Shown here: positions 34,731-42,809 of the stretch, piece by piece
Layout of the letters: every line of letters begins with the position of its first letter
Numbering within the stretch: the stretch's first letter is position 1
From: CAYSPG01 sp964432885
GTDB lineage: Bacteria; Bacteroidota; Bacteroidia; AKYH767-A; OLB10
NCBI GenBank assembly: GCA_964432885.1
Contig: CAYSPG010000023.1
Location: forward strand, 1 to 60,737
DNA length: 60,737 nt
Reading direction: 5' to 3'
Program-made: the position numbers and the translations under genes
Notes under the pieces: model-generated
Database searches by the model: none
What the model saw: only the letters and a program-made list of their open reading frames with translations
What the model was told of the DNA's origin: nothing

Positions 34731-34880
34731 ATGCAACAACAACAATTGTATGTACCGGGGTTTGCTAATAAAGCGCAGCGCAAAAAAAACTTTGTACCCA
34801 ATTTTTTTCACAGGGGAATTACAGCTTTTGTTTTGCTCGTGCTGTTAGTAATTTCGGTAATGGCTGTTATTGTAACGTAA
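34731..34880 (+). CDS. 49-residue single-pass membrane protein
   Basis: Too short for usual ORF cut-offs. MQQQQLYVPGFANKAQRKKN is followed by FVPNFFHRG and a single membrane helix (ITAFVLLVLLVISVMAVIVT) at the very C-terminus. The basic stretch KAQRKKN before the helix predicts a cytoplasmic N-terminus. It is divergent from the deoxyhypusine-synthase-like gene and has its own terminator at 34887. Small tail-anchored proteins like this often modulate a larger membrane complex; which one is unknown. Confidence 0.6.
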   Translation: MQQQQLYVPGFANKAQRKKNFVPNFFHRGITAFVLLVLLVISVMAVIVT

Positions 34881-34886
34881 ATAAAA

Positions 34887-34961
34887 ATTCAGCGCCAAGA
34901 GTCTGGACACTTGATACCAAACCATACCAAAACAAGGGGGCTCTGCGCTGAATGGTTTTTT
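34887..34961 (+). terminator. Long-range hairpin terminator
   Basis: 9-bp arms ATTCAGCGC (34887-34895) and GCGCTGAAT (34945-34953), extended by AGAG/CTCT, then GGTTTTTTG. Follows the 49-residue gene. Confidence 0.6.
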
Positions 34962-34972
34962 GACAAATAGAA

Positions 34973-37900
34973 TTATTTTATCAATTCAATTGTACCTTTA
35001 AATTGTTTTGATTTTTGAAAATAATCAATAACGTTTGCAACATAAAAGTAAGTTCCTGCTGAAACATTTTTTCCGTTATCATTTGTTCCATCCCATTTTG
35101 CGGTGGTGCCTTCAATGGTTTTTATTTTATTTCCCCAGCGGTTATATATAATGAGCGAAATATTTTTTGCATTGCTGTAAATAAATTCAAAAGCGTCATT
35201 AGTTCCATCGCCCTGTGGTGTAAAAACATTTGGAATAAAAACATCGCAGTTAATAGCATCCACATAAAATGATTTTACGGTTTTGCATGTTAGTCCGTTT
35301 TTTACAGTAAGCGTAACCAAGCCAGTATCTTTAACTATAAATGTATTGGAGTAAGACAAACCGTTCCAGTTGTAAAAACTAAAACCATCCTGTACTGAAA
35401 CAGTAAATGATGTTCCTTCACAAATTGTGGTATCGTCCATTAAATCAAAAACGGGATAGGGATAAACCATAAGTTTTACTGAATCTTTTTTGCTTTTGCA
35501 TCCATTAAGTTCCACTTGCAAAACGTAATAGCCCGAATTATTTTCTAATGCATTTGCAATAATGTTGCTGTTATTGGATGAGAAAAAACCACCCGGCCCA
35601 CTCCAGTAGTAAATTGCATTGGCAGTTGACACAGTAGCAACGGATAAAGTATCATGCTCGCAAACAGGCGAGTTAGAAACAATGGTGTGTGCAGGCTCAG
35701 GGGCTATGGTAAGCTGTGTTGTATTTTGGTTTGAACATCCGTTTACATTTATAGTCAGCATTACAATGCCATTTAAAGTGGTGTCGGCTGTAATACTTAT
35801 TGCCGAACCTGAAAGCAGCGTTGCATTTGGCAAGTGCCATTGATATGTTGCCCCGCTCACATTTGTTGTTTGTAATTGAATGGTTTCTCCGGTGCAATAA
35901 TGTGTATTGCCATTTATGTTTGGAATTGCCGGAACTGAATTTACAGAAACACTAACGTGCACGGGATTGCTTATGCAACTGTTTTCAGTAACAACAACAT
36001 TATAAGTTCCGCTTTGATTTATTTGCGCATTTAAGATTATTGGGTTTTGCTGTGAAGAAGAAAACCCATTTGGCCCCGACCATAAAAACGTTGCTCCTGC
36101 AATTGAATTTGCTGAAAGAATAATGGAATCGCCCTCGCACAAAGGAGAATTTGAAGTAACCGATGTAATATGAAACGGATATAAGCCAACATAAAAAGAA
36201 TCAACGGGACTTGAGCACTGTGCGTCTGAAATTTGCAGATGATAATAACCCACATTGGTTGAATCAAAATTTAAAACCGAAATGTTTTGCTGAGCGGACG
36301 AGAATCCGTTTGGCCCCGTCCAGGCATAAGTTACACCTTGAAAAAATAATGTGGATAGCTGCATGGTATCATATCTGCATAAAATACTATCGCCTGAAAT
36401 GGGGGGAGGCAATGAAACAGGATTAATAAAAACCTGAACAGGCACACGAATACTCTCACAAACAGAATCAGAATTAGAAACATAAAAAGTAGTGTCCGAA
36501 AAAATCGCAGTTGTGGTAAATGAACTTCCTGTTGCTAATGCTGTTGTTGATGTGCTTGATGGATACCAATTTATATTTCCATTTGCTGTTGCAGAAAGAT
36601 ATGCCGAATCACCTGCACAAATAGTAACATCACTTGTAATCGGCACCGGCACTTCCGGAAAAGTATCTACCGCAATGGAGTCAATGGATGTGCAGCCATA
36701 TATATCTGTAATCTCAACAAAATAAATTCCTGCCTGCGATACATTATAAAACGGTGCGTTAATATTTCCGGGCATCCAGTTATAAAATGTCATTCCGGAA
36801 TTTGCCTGTAATGTAAGTACACTGTTTTGACACATTGTAACTGGCCCTTGTGGTATCACTTGCGCATGTAAATTTGATAATGTTATGTTTATTGAAACCG
36901 TTAATAAAACTCCACATGACAATACTGTGCAACTATAAGTACCTGCGCTATCAATAATTTGAGTAACCGAATTTCCTGACAGTGGTGGCAACCATTGAAT
37001 TTGTGTAGAATCATTTGTGTAAATCTGCAATGAAATAGAGTCGCCATTCATGCATAACACTGGACCCGGGTCGGCAAGTATGTAAGGAGTAGTGTATGCT
37101 TTTACTTCTTTAAATTCTGATACTAATGTACACCCGGTGCTATCGGTTAAGATGTAGTGATAAAGTCCGGGTGCTGTTACATAAACCGTTTGTGTTGTTG
37201 CAATAACATTTCCCAGTGGGCCATACCATGTAAAATTTAAACCCGGCTGCGCTGTCAGTAGTACCGAATCATTGGGACATGCAATTCCATCGGCTGGTAC
37301 CATAGTAATTAATGGTGCAGTAATTTGATTAAGATTAAAATTTACATATCCTGAATCGGAACATCCGCTAACAGGGTCGGTAACTAAATAAAATGCAGAA
37401 TAAACCCCCTGCTGATTTACCCAAATGGTATCGCTTGCTGATGAAGTAGCAACAATGCCTACTCCTGTACATTGATAATTATCTCCACCCGATAATGTGA
37501 GCATAACAGTATCACCCGGGCAAAGCAATGATGGGCCATTAAATGCAACTGTAGGACTTGGTGTTGGCAGCACATTCAAATAAAAATTACGTGTTACACT
37601 TACCAGCGGTGTTAAGGTTAATGGATTAAGAACAGTAGCCGTTACCGAACAGTTGCTGGAGGAGTCGGCTTTTACAATCTGCAAATGATAATAAAAAGTA
37701 GTGTCAAATGAATTAGGCATTTCAAAATGAAAACCCCCAGTTTTATTCCATGCAACAAATGTGGGTATAGAATCAAGTATTGCCTGTAGCCAAAAAGTAC
37801 TATCAACTAAAATAAAACTAAATAGCTCTCCTCTGCATACCGTTACAGTATCTGTTGCGTCAAAAACAGAATCTATAAAATGAATTTGTGGAGAAAAATT

Positions 37901-39979
37901 TTGGGGCAAGCAATTTCCATTTGCAGTATCGTAATAATAAACTTCAACACATGATGATGACGAGCAATTGCCGCCACCGGGTGCTGTTACAACAAATTCG
38001 TAATTTCCACTTACGTATGCATTTGCATTAATACTGTTCACCATACCATAAGGTGTGTTCCAATAAAAATTATATCCTGCAGGAATATTGCTTCCTGTTA
38101 AAATTGCAGTGTCTGGTGCAATAACTAACAATTTATATTCGCATGGAATAACGGGAATTGAGTGCACAACGTTTCCTATTGATGTTGATAGCAGAGGAGT
38201 GGGTGGTGTTGTAAATATTTTTACATAGATGGAATCATCAAAAATTCTGCACTGGTCTTTGTAGTTAAAATGCGCATGATACCACCCTGTTGTTGTAACA
38301 AAAATGGTATCGTACAACAAACCATTTGACCACTGATAATCATACTCAGGCCCAATAACACCATCACTACCTGTGCGGCTGGTAATAAATAACTTTACCG
38401 AATCGCAACCAACAATAGTGTCCTGTTGGGAATTAATATAAGGCATTAAAGTGTCGCGCACACAATTGTTTTGCAAGCGGTCAAAAAAATCATACGGCAG
38501 TCTTGATGCATCAAATGGCTTGGCAGAAAAAACATCTTTATTGCCAATTGAAGAAACGCTTATATAATTTCCATAATTGGCGTCTCCACAAAATCCTGCA
38601 TTTTGTTGTGGTCCAAAAAAAGAAGAATCGTGATTGGAAACAGAAGAAGTAAAATTGCCACCATCAGGAACATTAAAATTTCGCTCGAAGCTTCCTGCAA
38701 TTATTGGCTCATTGTTTTGCGAAACAGAAATGGCAGAACAAAAATCATCATGCGGCCCCGCATATTGCCGTGACCAAATTCTTTGTAGCAAAGTGTCATA
38801 TTTTGAAACAAACACATCACGAAATCCCACGCTATTAAAAACACCATTACCTAATGGTTGAGAATATTCTGTAAGCACACATTTAAATAATCCTGCACAG
38901 AATGTATTTCCGTTTACATCAACATCAAGAGCAAGGGAGGTAATAAAGTTATCAGAACCATCAACGTGTGATTTTATCACAGTGCCAGAGGAATCAAATT
39001 GCAAAACAAAAATTTTATACTGATGAGGATTGGCTAACTGCACGCTTGAATTACCACTTACTGTTAATGTGCCCTGAAAATCACCCGTCATGTAAATTTT
39101 ATCTGCCGCAGATTTTATTTCGTATGCGAGAATCTGTGTTGCAAACAATTTCCGAAACCAAATTTCATTCCCTGCTGAATCGAGCTTCAATAAAAAGTTT
39201 GCATTGTAGCCGTTATTAAAATACGTATTGCCGAATTGAAGTGTATCAGAAAATTGCCCTGACACATAAATGTTATTATTTAAATCTGTTGCAAGAGTTA
39301 TTCCTCTGTCATCATATTTAGCGGCACCTTGCTTAACCCAAATAAAATTTCCATTAGCATCAAGTTTTAAAATAAAAATATCAAAACCCGGATTGCCTGT
39401 TGAAGGATTTATTTGACTATGCAAGGTTGATGTACCAAATTGTGCAGTATCTCTAAACTGCCCTGTAATTATGCAATTTCCTGCAACATCTGTTTCAATT
39501 GCAAAAGCCAGGTCAATATCATTACCACCAAAACTTTTTGCCCAAATAAAATTTCCAGTGGCATCCAGCTTAGCCACAAAAATATCCTGACTACTATTTA
39601 AAGATGAAAGCACTATGGAACCAAATATTGCCTGCCCCGAAAAAAATCCGGTAATAAAAATATTCCCAAAGGCATCCGTAGCAATTCCATAAGCCCTGTC
39701 GGATTGAGGCCCTCCTGCTTTAACCACCCATAAATAATTTCCGGCAGAATTTTGTTTAGAAACAAAAACATCTCCTGAGCCATTGGATGTTAAAGATGTT
39801 GAACCAAAGGTGGCACCCAGACTAAAATATCCTATTGTATAAATATTCCCTGAATTGTCAACTGTGTTTTTTAATGCTTCATCATTACCGCTTCCGCCTG
39901 CACTTGATAGCCAATTGCTTTGTGCCAGTAAATTATAAGATAATGTCAAAAATGCCAAAAAAGATAAAAAGTGTTTCAT
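34973..39979 (-). CDS. Giant secreted protein with type B (gliding-type) sorting domain
   Basis: 1668 residues. Signal peptide MKHFLSFLAFLTLSYNLLAQ. Residues 20-480 are six or more SBBP-like blades (AGGSGNDEA, GNIFITGFFSG, ANGNFIWVKQGAAKYDDRG, NNNIYVSGQFSDTLQFG), a beta-propeller. Residues 500-1580 hold many Ig/PKD-like units recognisable by ICAGDSAYL, LLCPGDTVMLTL and the repeated WSGPNGFSSSQQN. The last 85 residues, CDVFIPNVFTPQGDGTNDAF...IIYNRWGNKI...FKGTIELIK, are the gliding-motility-associated C-terminal domain, which is a T9SS substrate signal. Probably a surface adhesin. A TATTTTTG box (40009-40016) and a 7-bp hairpin (39987-40008) lie before the start. Confidence 0.92.
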   Translation of the reverse strand: MKHFLSFLAFLTLSYNLLAQSNWLSSAGGSGNDEALKNTVDNSGNIYTIGYFSLGATFGSTSLTSNGSGDVFVSKQNSAGNYLWVVKAGGPQSDRAYGIATDAFGNIFITGFFSGQAIFGSIVLSSLNSSQDIFVAKLDATGNFIWAKSFGGNDIDLAFAIETDVAGNCIITGQFRDTAQFGTSTLHSQINPSTGNPGFDIFILKLDANGNFIWVKQGAAKYDDRGITLATDLNNNIYVSGQFSDTLQFGNTYFNNGYNANFLLKLDSAGNEIWFRKLFATQILAYEIKSAADKIYMTGDFQGTLTVSGNSSVQLANPHQYKIFVLQFDSSGTVIKSHVDGSDNFITSLALDVDVNGNTFCAGLFKCVLTEYSQPLGNGVFNSVGFRDVFVSKYDTLLQRIWSRQYAGPHDDFCSAISVSQNNEPIIAGSFERNFNVPDGGNFTSSVSNHDSSFFGPQQNAGFCGDANYGNYISVSSIGNKDVFSAKPFDASRLPYDFFDRLQNNCVRDTLMPYINSQQDTIVGCDSVKLFITSRTGSDGVIGPEYDYQWSNGLLYDTIFVTTTGWYHAHFNYKDQCRIFDDSIYVKIFTTPPTPLLSTSIGNVVHSIPVIPCEYKLLVIAPDTAILTGSNIPAGYNFYWNTPYGMVNSINANAYVSGNYEFVVTAPGGGNCSSSSCVEVYYYDTANGNCLPQNFSPQIHFIDSVFDATDTVTVCRGELFSFILVDSTFWLQAILDSIPTFVAWNKTGGFHFEMPNSFDTTFYYHLQIVKADSSSNCSVTATVLNPLTLTPLVSVTRNFYLNVLPTPSPTVAFNGPSLLCPGDTVMLTLSGGDNYQCTGVGIVATSSASDTIWVNQQGVYSAFYLVTDPVSGCSDSGYVNFNLNQITAPLITMVPADGIACPNDSVLLTAQPGLNFTWYGPLGNVIATTQTVYVTAPGLYHYILTDSTGCTLVSEFKEVKAYTTPYILADPGPVLCMNGDSISLQIYTNDSTQIQWLPPLSGNSVTQIIDSAGTYSCTVLSCGVLLTVSINITLSNLHAQVIPQGPVTMCQNSVLTLQANSGMTFYNWMPGNINAPFYNVSQAGIYFVEITDIYGCTSIDSIAVDTFPEVPVPITSDVTICAGDSAYLSATANGNINWYPSSTSTTALATGSSFTTTAIFSDTTFYVSNSDSVCESIRVPVQVFINPVSLPPPISGDSILCRYDTMQLSTLFFQGVTYAWTGPNGFSSAQQNISVLNFDSTNVGYYHLQISDAQCSSPVDSFYVGLYPFHITSVTSNSPLCEGDSIILSANSIAGATFLWSGPNGFSSSQQNPIILNAQINQSGTYNVVVTENSCISNPVHVSVSVNSVPAIPNINGNTHYCTGETIQLQTTNVSGATYQWHLPNATLLSGSAISITADTTLNGIVMLTINVNGCSNQNTTQLTIAPEPAHTIVSNSPVCEHDTLSVATVSTANAIYYWSGPGGFFSSNNSNIIANALENNSGYYVLQVELNGCKSKKDSVKLMVYPYPVFDLMDDTTICEGTSFTVSVQDGFSFYNWNGLSYSNTFIVKDTGLVTLTVKNGLTCKTVKSFYVDAINCDVFIPNVFTPQGDGTNDAFEFIYSNAKNISLIIYNRWGNKIKTIEGTTAKWDGTNDNGKNVSAGTYFYVANVIDYFQKSKQFKGTIELIK

Positions 39980-40008
39980 AAGAATATAGTCTTCCTCTTA
40001 TAAGACTA

Positions 40009-40016
40009 CAAAAATA
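40009..40016 (-). promoter_or_regulatory. Candidate -7 box of the giant adhesin gene
   Basis: TATTTTTG on the minus strand, 29 bases before the ATG. Confidence 0.4.
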
Positions 40017-40066
40017 CCCAAAACGTTGCCTGGGTATGAAACTATTTTTACAAATACGTGTATTTC

Positions 40067-41638
40067 TCAGTTCTCTATCCTAACACCATCTATCTTACTC
40101 TCAATATCGCTCTCAAAAGTTTTTGAAATAATTAATTCTCCAGTTTCGCTAAACGTTTTCCAGGTGCCTGTGCGCAGGCCGCGTTTATAAAATCGTTGTT
40201 CGCGTTTGTTGCCGTTGTCAAAATAATAGGTGTGCTCACCGTCTTCAAAGCCCTCAAAATAGTTGCCGGTAAATGCCGTCTTGCCGTTAGGATAGGTTTG
40301 TTTCCACTCGCCCGTCATCAGCCCTTCCGCAAAATTTCCTTCAGCAATATATTCTCCATTGTTATATTTCCACAGGCCGTCTTTTTTTCCTTCTATGTAA
40401 TTTCCTTCGGCAATAAGTTTTGTGCTGTCGTTATATTCCTTACTCCATCCATCCTCTTTACCTTTTATAAAAGTTTCTTCTCTGCGTATTTTTCCGTTGC
40501 GGAAATACCACTTCCAGTCACCTACAGGTAAGTTGTTTTCATACTTACCTTGTTGTTGTAAGGGGGATACTCCCTCTCCTTTGGAGAGGGCCGGGGTGAG
40601 GTCAAAATAAAATTTCCAATCGCCAATTCTTTTTCCGTCTTTAAAATCGCCTTCACTTCGTATGTTACCCTCCTCATAAAAATATTTCCAGTGGCCTTGC
40701 TGCAGTCCATCACCATCAGTAATACCTTCGCCAACTATCTTATCATCGCGGTAAAGCTTACCGCCAATCACATTTCCACTCTTATCAAACTCCTTGTAAG
40801 CACCCTGCTTTAAACCATTAATAACATTTACCGATGACTTTTTATATCCGTTGTTATAATAGTCGCGCTCTATTTTTAAATCAACATGCGATGCCGTGTC
40901 AACAAATAATTCTCCATTACGGTAAATTTCTGTTTTTAAAATTTTTCCGTCACGTGAATAAGAAACCAAACTGCCCTGCAATTTATCGTCAACATATTTT
41001 CCTTCTGTTTTGGTTTGATAGTTTTCATAAAATGTTTTCCAGGTGCCTTGCTTTAATCCAAATTTGTCAATGCTATTTATCCGCTCATCCTTCTTTAAAT
41101 ACCCATCTTTAAAAATGCGAATCGTAGTTATACGTCCATCATCTGCAAACTCAACAGCTGTTCCGTTTTCAATACCGTTTGTATAAGGCGTGGTACTTAT
41201 TAGCTGGCCGCTGTCGTTATAAAGTTTTACATCTCCATTTTTTATGTTATCAAGTAACGTTTCTTCCAATTTTATTTTTCCTGTCGGGAAATATTCTTTC
41301 TGCACTCCCGATTTTTTTCCTGCTGCATAATTGTATTCCGAGCGAAGCGTTTTGTTATCGTAATAAAATTTCCAGGTGCTATCAGGTAATCCATTTCTCC
41401 TTACCCCTTCCGATTTAATATTTCCATTTTCAAAATATGATTTCCACACGCCATCAGGCTTTCCGTTTTTAAAGTTACCCTGGCTGCTTACTTTACCATT
41501 TGGGTAATAAAAAGTATTTAAACCATTTTCAATAATTTTAGAAGTATCTGTTTGTGCGCTTAGATTAATGGAAATAAAAAATAAAATAAAAGGAAGCCAC
41601 TGGCTCACTGCTTTAATATTTTTAAAATTATCGTTCAT
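40067..41638 (-). CDS. MORN-repeat (YwqK-like) secreted protein
   Basis: 523 residues from ATG 41636-41638 (signal peptide LPFILFFISINLSAQ); the longer frame from 41686 adds residues before the signal. About fifteen MORN/YwqK-type repeats such as NFKNGKPDGVWKSYFENG, EGDFKDGKRIGDWKFYF and GNYFEGFEDGEHTYYFDNG, each 22-24 residues, form a stacked beta-hairpin solenoid. The family is sometimes annotated as antitoxin YwqK, but no toxin is near. An in-frame palindromic repeat (40572-40590) inserts LTPALSKGEGVSPLQQ between two repeats (about residue 345-360). Role unknown, probably periplasmic or surface. Confidence 0.85.
   Translation of the reverse strand: MNDNFKNIKAVSQWLPFILFFISINLSAQTDTSKIIENGLNTFYYPNGKVSSQGNFKNGKPDGVWKSYFENGNIKSEGVRRNGLPDSTWKFYYDNKTLRSEYNYAAGKKSGVQKEYFPTGKIKLEETLLDNIKNGDVKLYNDSGQLISTTPYTNGIENGTAVEFADDGRITTIRIFKDGYLKKDERINSIDKFGLKQGTWKTFYENYQTKTEGKYVDDKLQGSLVSYSRDGKILKTEIYRNGELFVDTASHVDLKIERDYYNNGYKKSSVNVINGLKQGAYKEFDKSGNVIGGKLYRDDKIVGEGITDGDGLQQGHWKYFYEEGNIRSEGDFKDGKRIGDWKFYFDLTPALSKGEGVSPLQQQGKYENNLPVGDWKWYFRNGKIRREETFIKGKEDGWSKEYNDSTKLIAEGNYIEGKKDGLWKYNNGEYIAEGNFAEGLMTGEWKQTYPNGKTAFTGNYFEGFEDGEHTYYFDNGNKREQRFYKRGLRTGTWKTFSETGELIISKTFESDIESKIDGVRIEN
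40572..40590. repeat. In-frame palindromic repeat in the MORN gene
   Basis: Arms CCCTCTCC/GGAGAGGG with a TTT loop: the same core as at 707-727. On the minus strand it encodes part of LTPALSKGEG, interrupting the regular MORN spacing. Confidence 0.75.
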
Positions 41639-42211
41639 TAACTTTTTCTCACAAAAATAATCTGAGTGTTTTATTTCTTCCTCCAATGCAAATCTGTGAA
41701 TCTGTGGCTAAAAATCCTCTGCAAATGTAGCCCACCACACCACCACTTCAAAACACCACACCCATTTTAAAATCATTAACACACAAATACTATTATATAT
41801 TTTATTTAAAAATAAAGTATATTATTATTATGCTGTTGATGAGTTGTAAAACTATTTACACCAACTATTGACATTATAGGTTATTATTTTTTATTCACAA
41901 CAAGCTAACACATTTATTTGTTTAACTAATTGATTTTATAAAGCATTGCTTATTGAACTAACAACTGTTTATATCACTTGCTGTTAAATAGTATTGGTTA
42001 AAAAAACTGTGGGTATGGTTAATTAAACTGTTTAAAACAAAACCAAAACTTACCACAATTATTAACAATGCGCAAAAACGAACAGTAATTAACAGGTTGT
42101 AAAAAATGTTTTACCAATTACTAACAGTAATTAAAATTATAAACACATTTGTGGTGTACAAAAAAATTAAAATAACCACTGTAAATCAGCACAAAAAAAG
42201 TTCTTAATAAA
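41639..42211. other. AT-rich 573-bp intergenic region; possible origin or regulatory region
   Basis: No frame or RNA gene is evident. Near the left end is an AATCTGTGAATCTGTGG half site (about 41691-41707). The rest is very AT-rich and contains direct repeats: AACAGTAATTAA at 42081-42092 and 42123-42134, and GTTGTAAAA at 41843-41851 and 42096-42104. One near-consensus DnaA box (TTATTCACA, 41891-41899) and several two-mismatch ones are present. Divergent promoters for the MORN gene and rpiB must lie here. Confidence 0.5.
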
Positions 42212-42646
42212 ATGGAAAAGCAAAAACTAACCATCGGCTGCGACCATGCCGGATTTGAATTAAAAGAAAAACTTAAAAAGCATCTCGAAAGCAAATATGT
42301 TGTAAATGACAAAGGAACTTTTAATACCGACTCGGTTGATTACCCTGACTTTGCCCACGCAGTAGCCGGTGCCATCGAAAAACACGAAACCGAATTTGGA
42401 ATTTTACTTTGCGGCAGTGCCAACGGTGTAGCCATTGCTGCCAACAAACATAAAGGCGTGCGTGCCGCCATTTGCTGGAACGAAGAAATTGCCGCACTTG
42501 CCCGCCAACATAACGATGCTAATATTATATGCATACCGGCACGGTTTATAAATGAGCAAACAGCATTTACAATGACAGAAAAATTTTTAAACACCGCATT
42601 TGAAGGAGGCCGTCATGCCAAGCGCAGAGACAAAATAGATTGCTGA
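42212..42646 (+). CDS. rpiB: Ribose 5-phosphate isomerase B
   Basis: 144 residues, the normal length. Interconverts ribose 5-phosphate and ribulose 5-phosphate in the non-oxidative pentose phosphate pathway. Active site: IGCDHAGFELKEKL (Asp-His), then ILLCGSANGVAIAANKHKGVRAA with the catalytic Cys in LCGS, and NDANIICIPARFI. The start is ATG 42212 after an A-rich leader. Alone between two non-coding stretches. Confidence 0.96.
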   Translation: MEKQKLTIGCDHAGFELKEKLKKHLESKYVVNDKGTFNTDSVDYPDFAHAVAGAIEKHETEFGILLCGSANGVAIAANKHKGVRAAICWNEEIAALARQHNDANIICIPARFINEQTAFTMTEKFLNTAFEGGRHAKRRDKIDC

Positions 42647-42652
42647 CTTTTT

Positions 42653-42725
42653 ACCACAGATTTATAATAACCGCATCGGTGTGCTTTATTTATTTCTTTT
42701 AATATTTAATCTGTTAATCTGTGGT
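42653..42725. terminator. ACCACAGATT hairpin after rpiB
   Basis: 10-bp arms ACCACAGATT (42653-42662) and AATCTGTGGT (42716-42725), same repeat family as 17224-17292; placed 6 bases after the rpiB stop. Confidence 0.6.
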
Positions 42726-42809
42726 TACATTTCCCATACATTTTAGCGTTTTATTAAGTTATTGTTTTAGTACCAACTCATACATTTGCCAGTAATCAAT
42801 CTCAAAAAT

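Noticed and set aside
40067..41638. Toxin-antitoxin assignment (YwqK antitoxin) for the MORN protein
   Set aside because: No toxin-like gene is adjacent, a signal peptide is present, and the name reflects only the repeat family.
41639..42211. A small RNA or tRNA gene in the AT-rich gap
   Set aside because: No cloverleaf, no T-loop motif, no terminator with a T-run.
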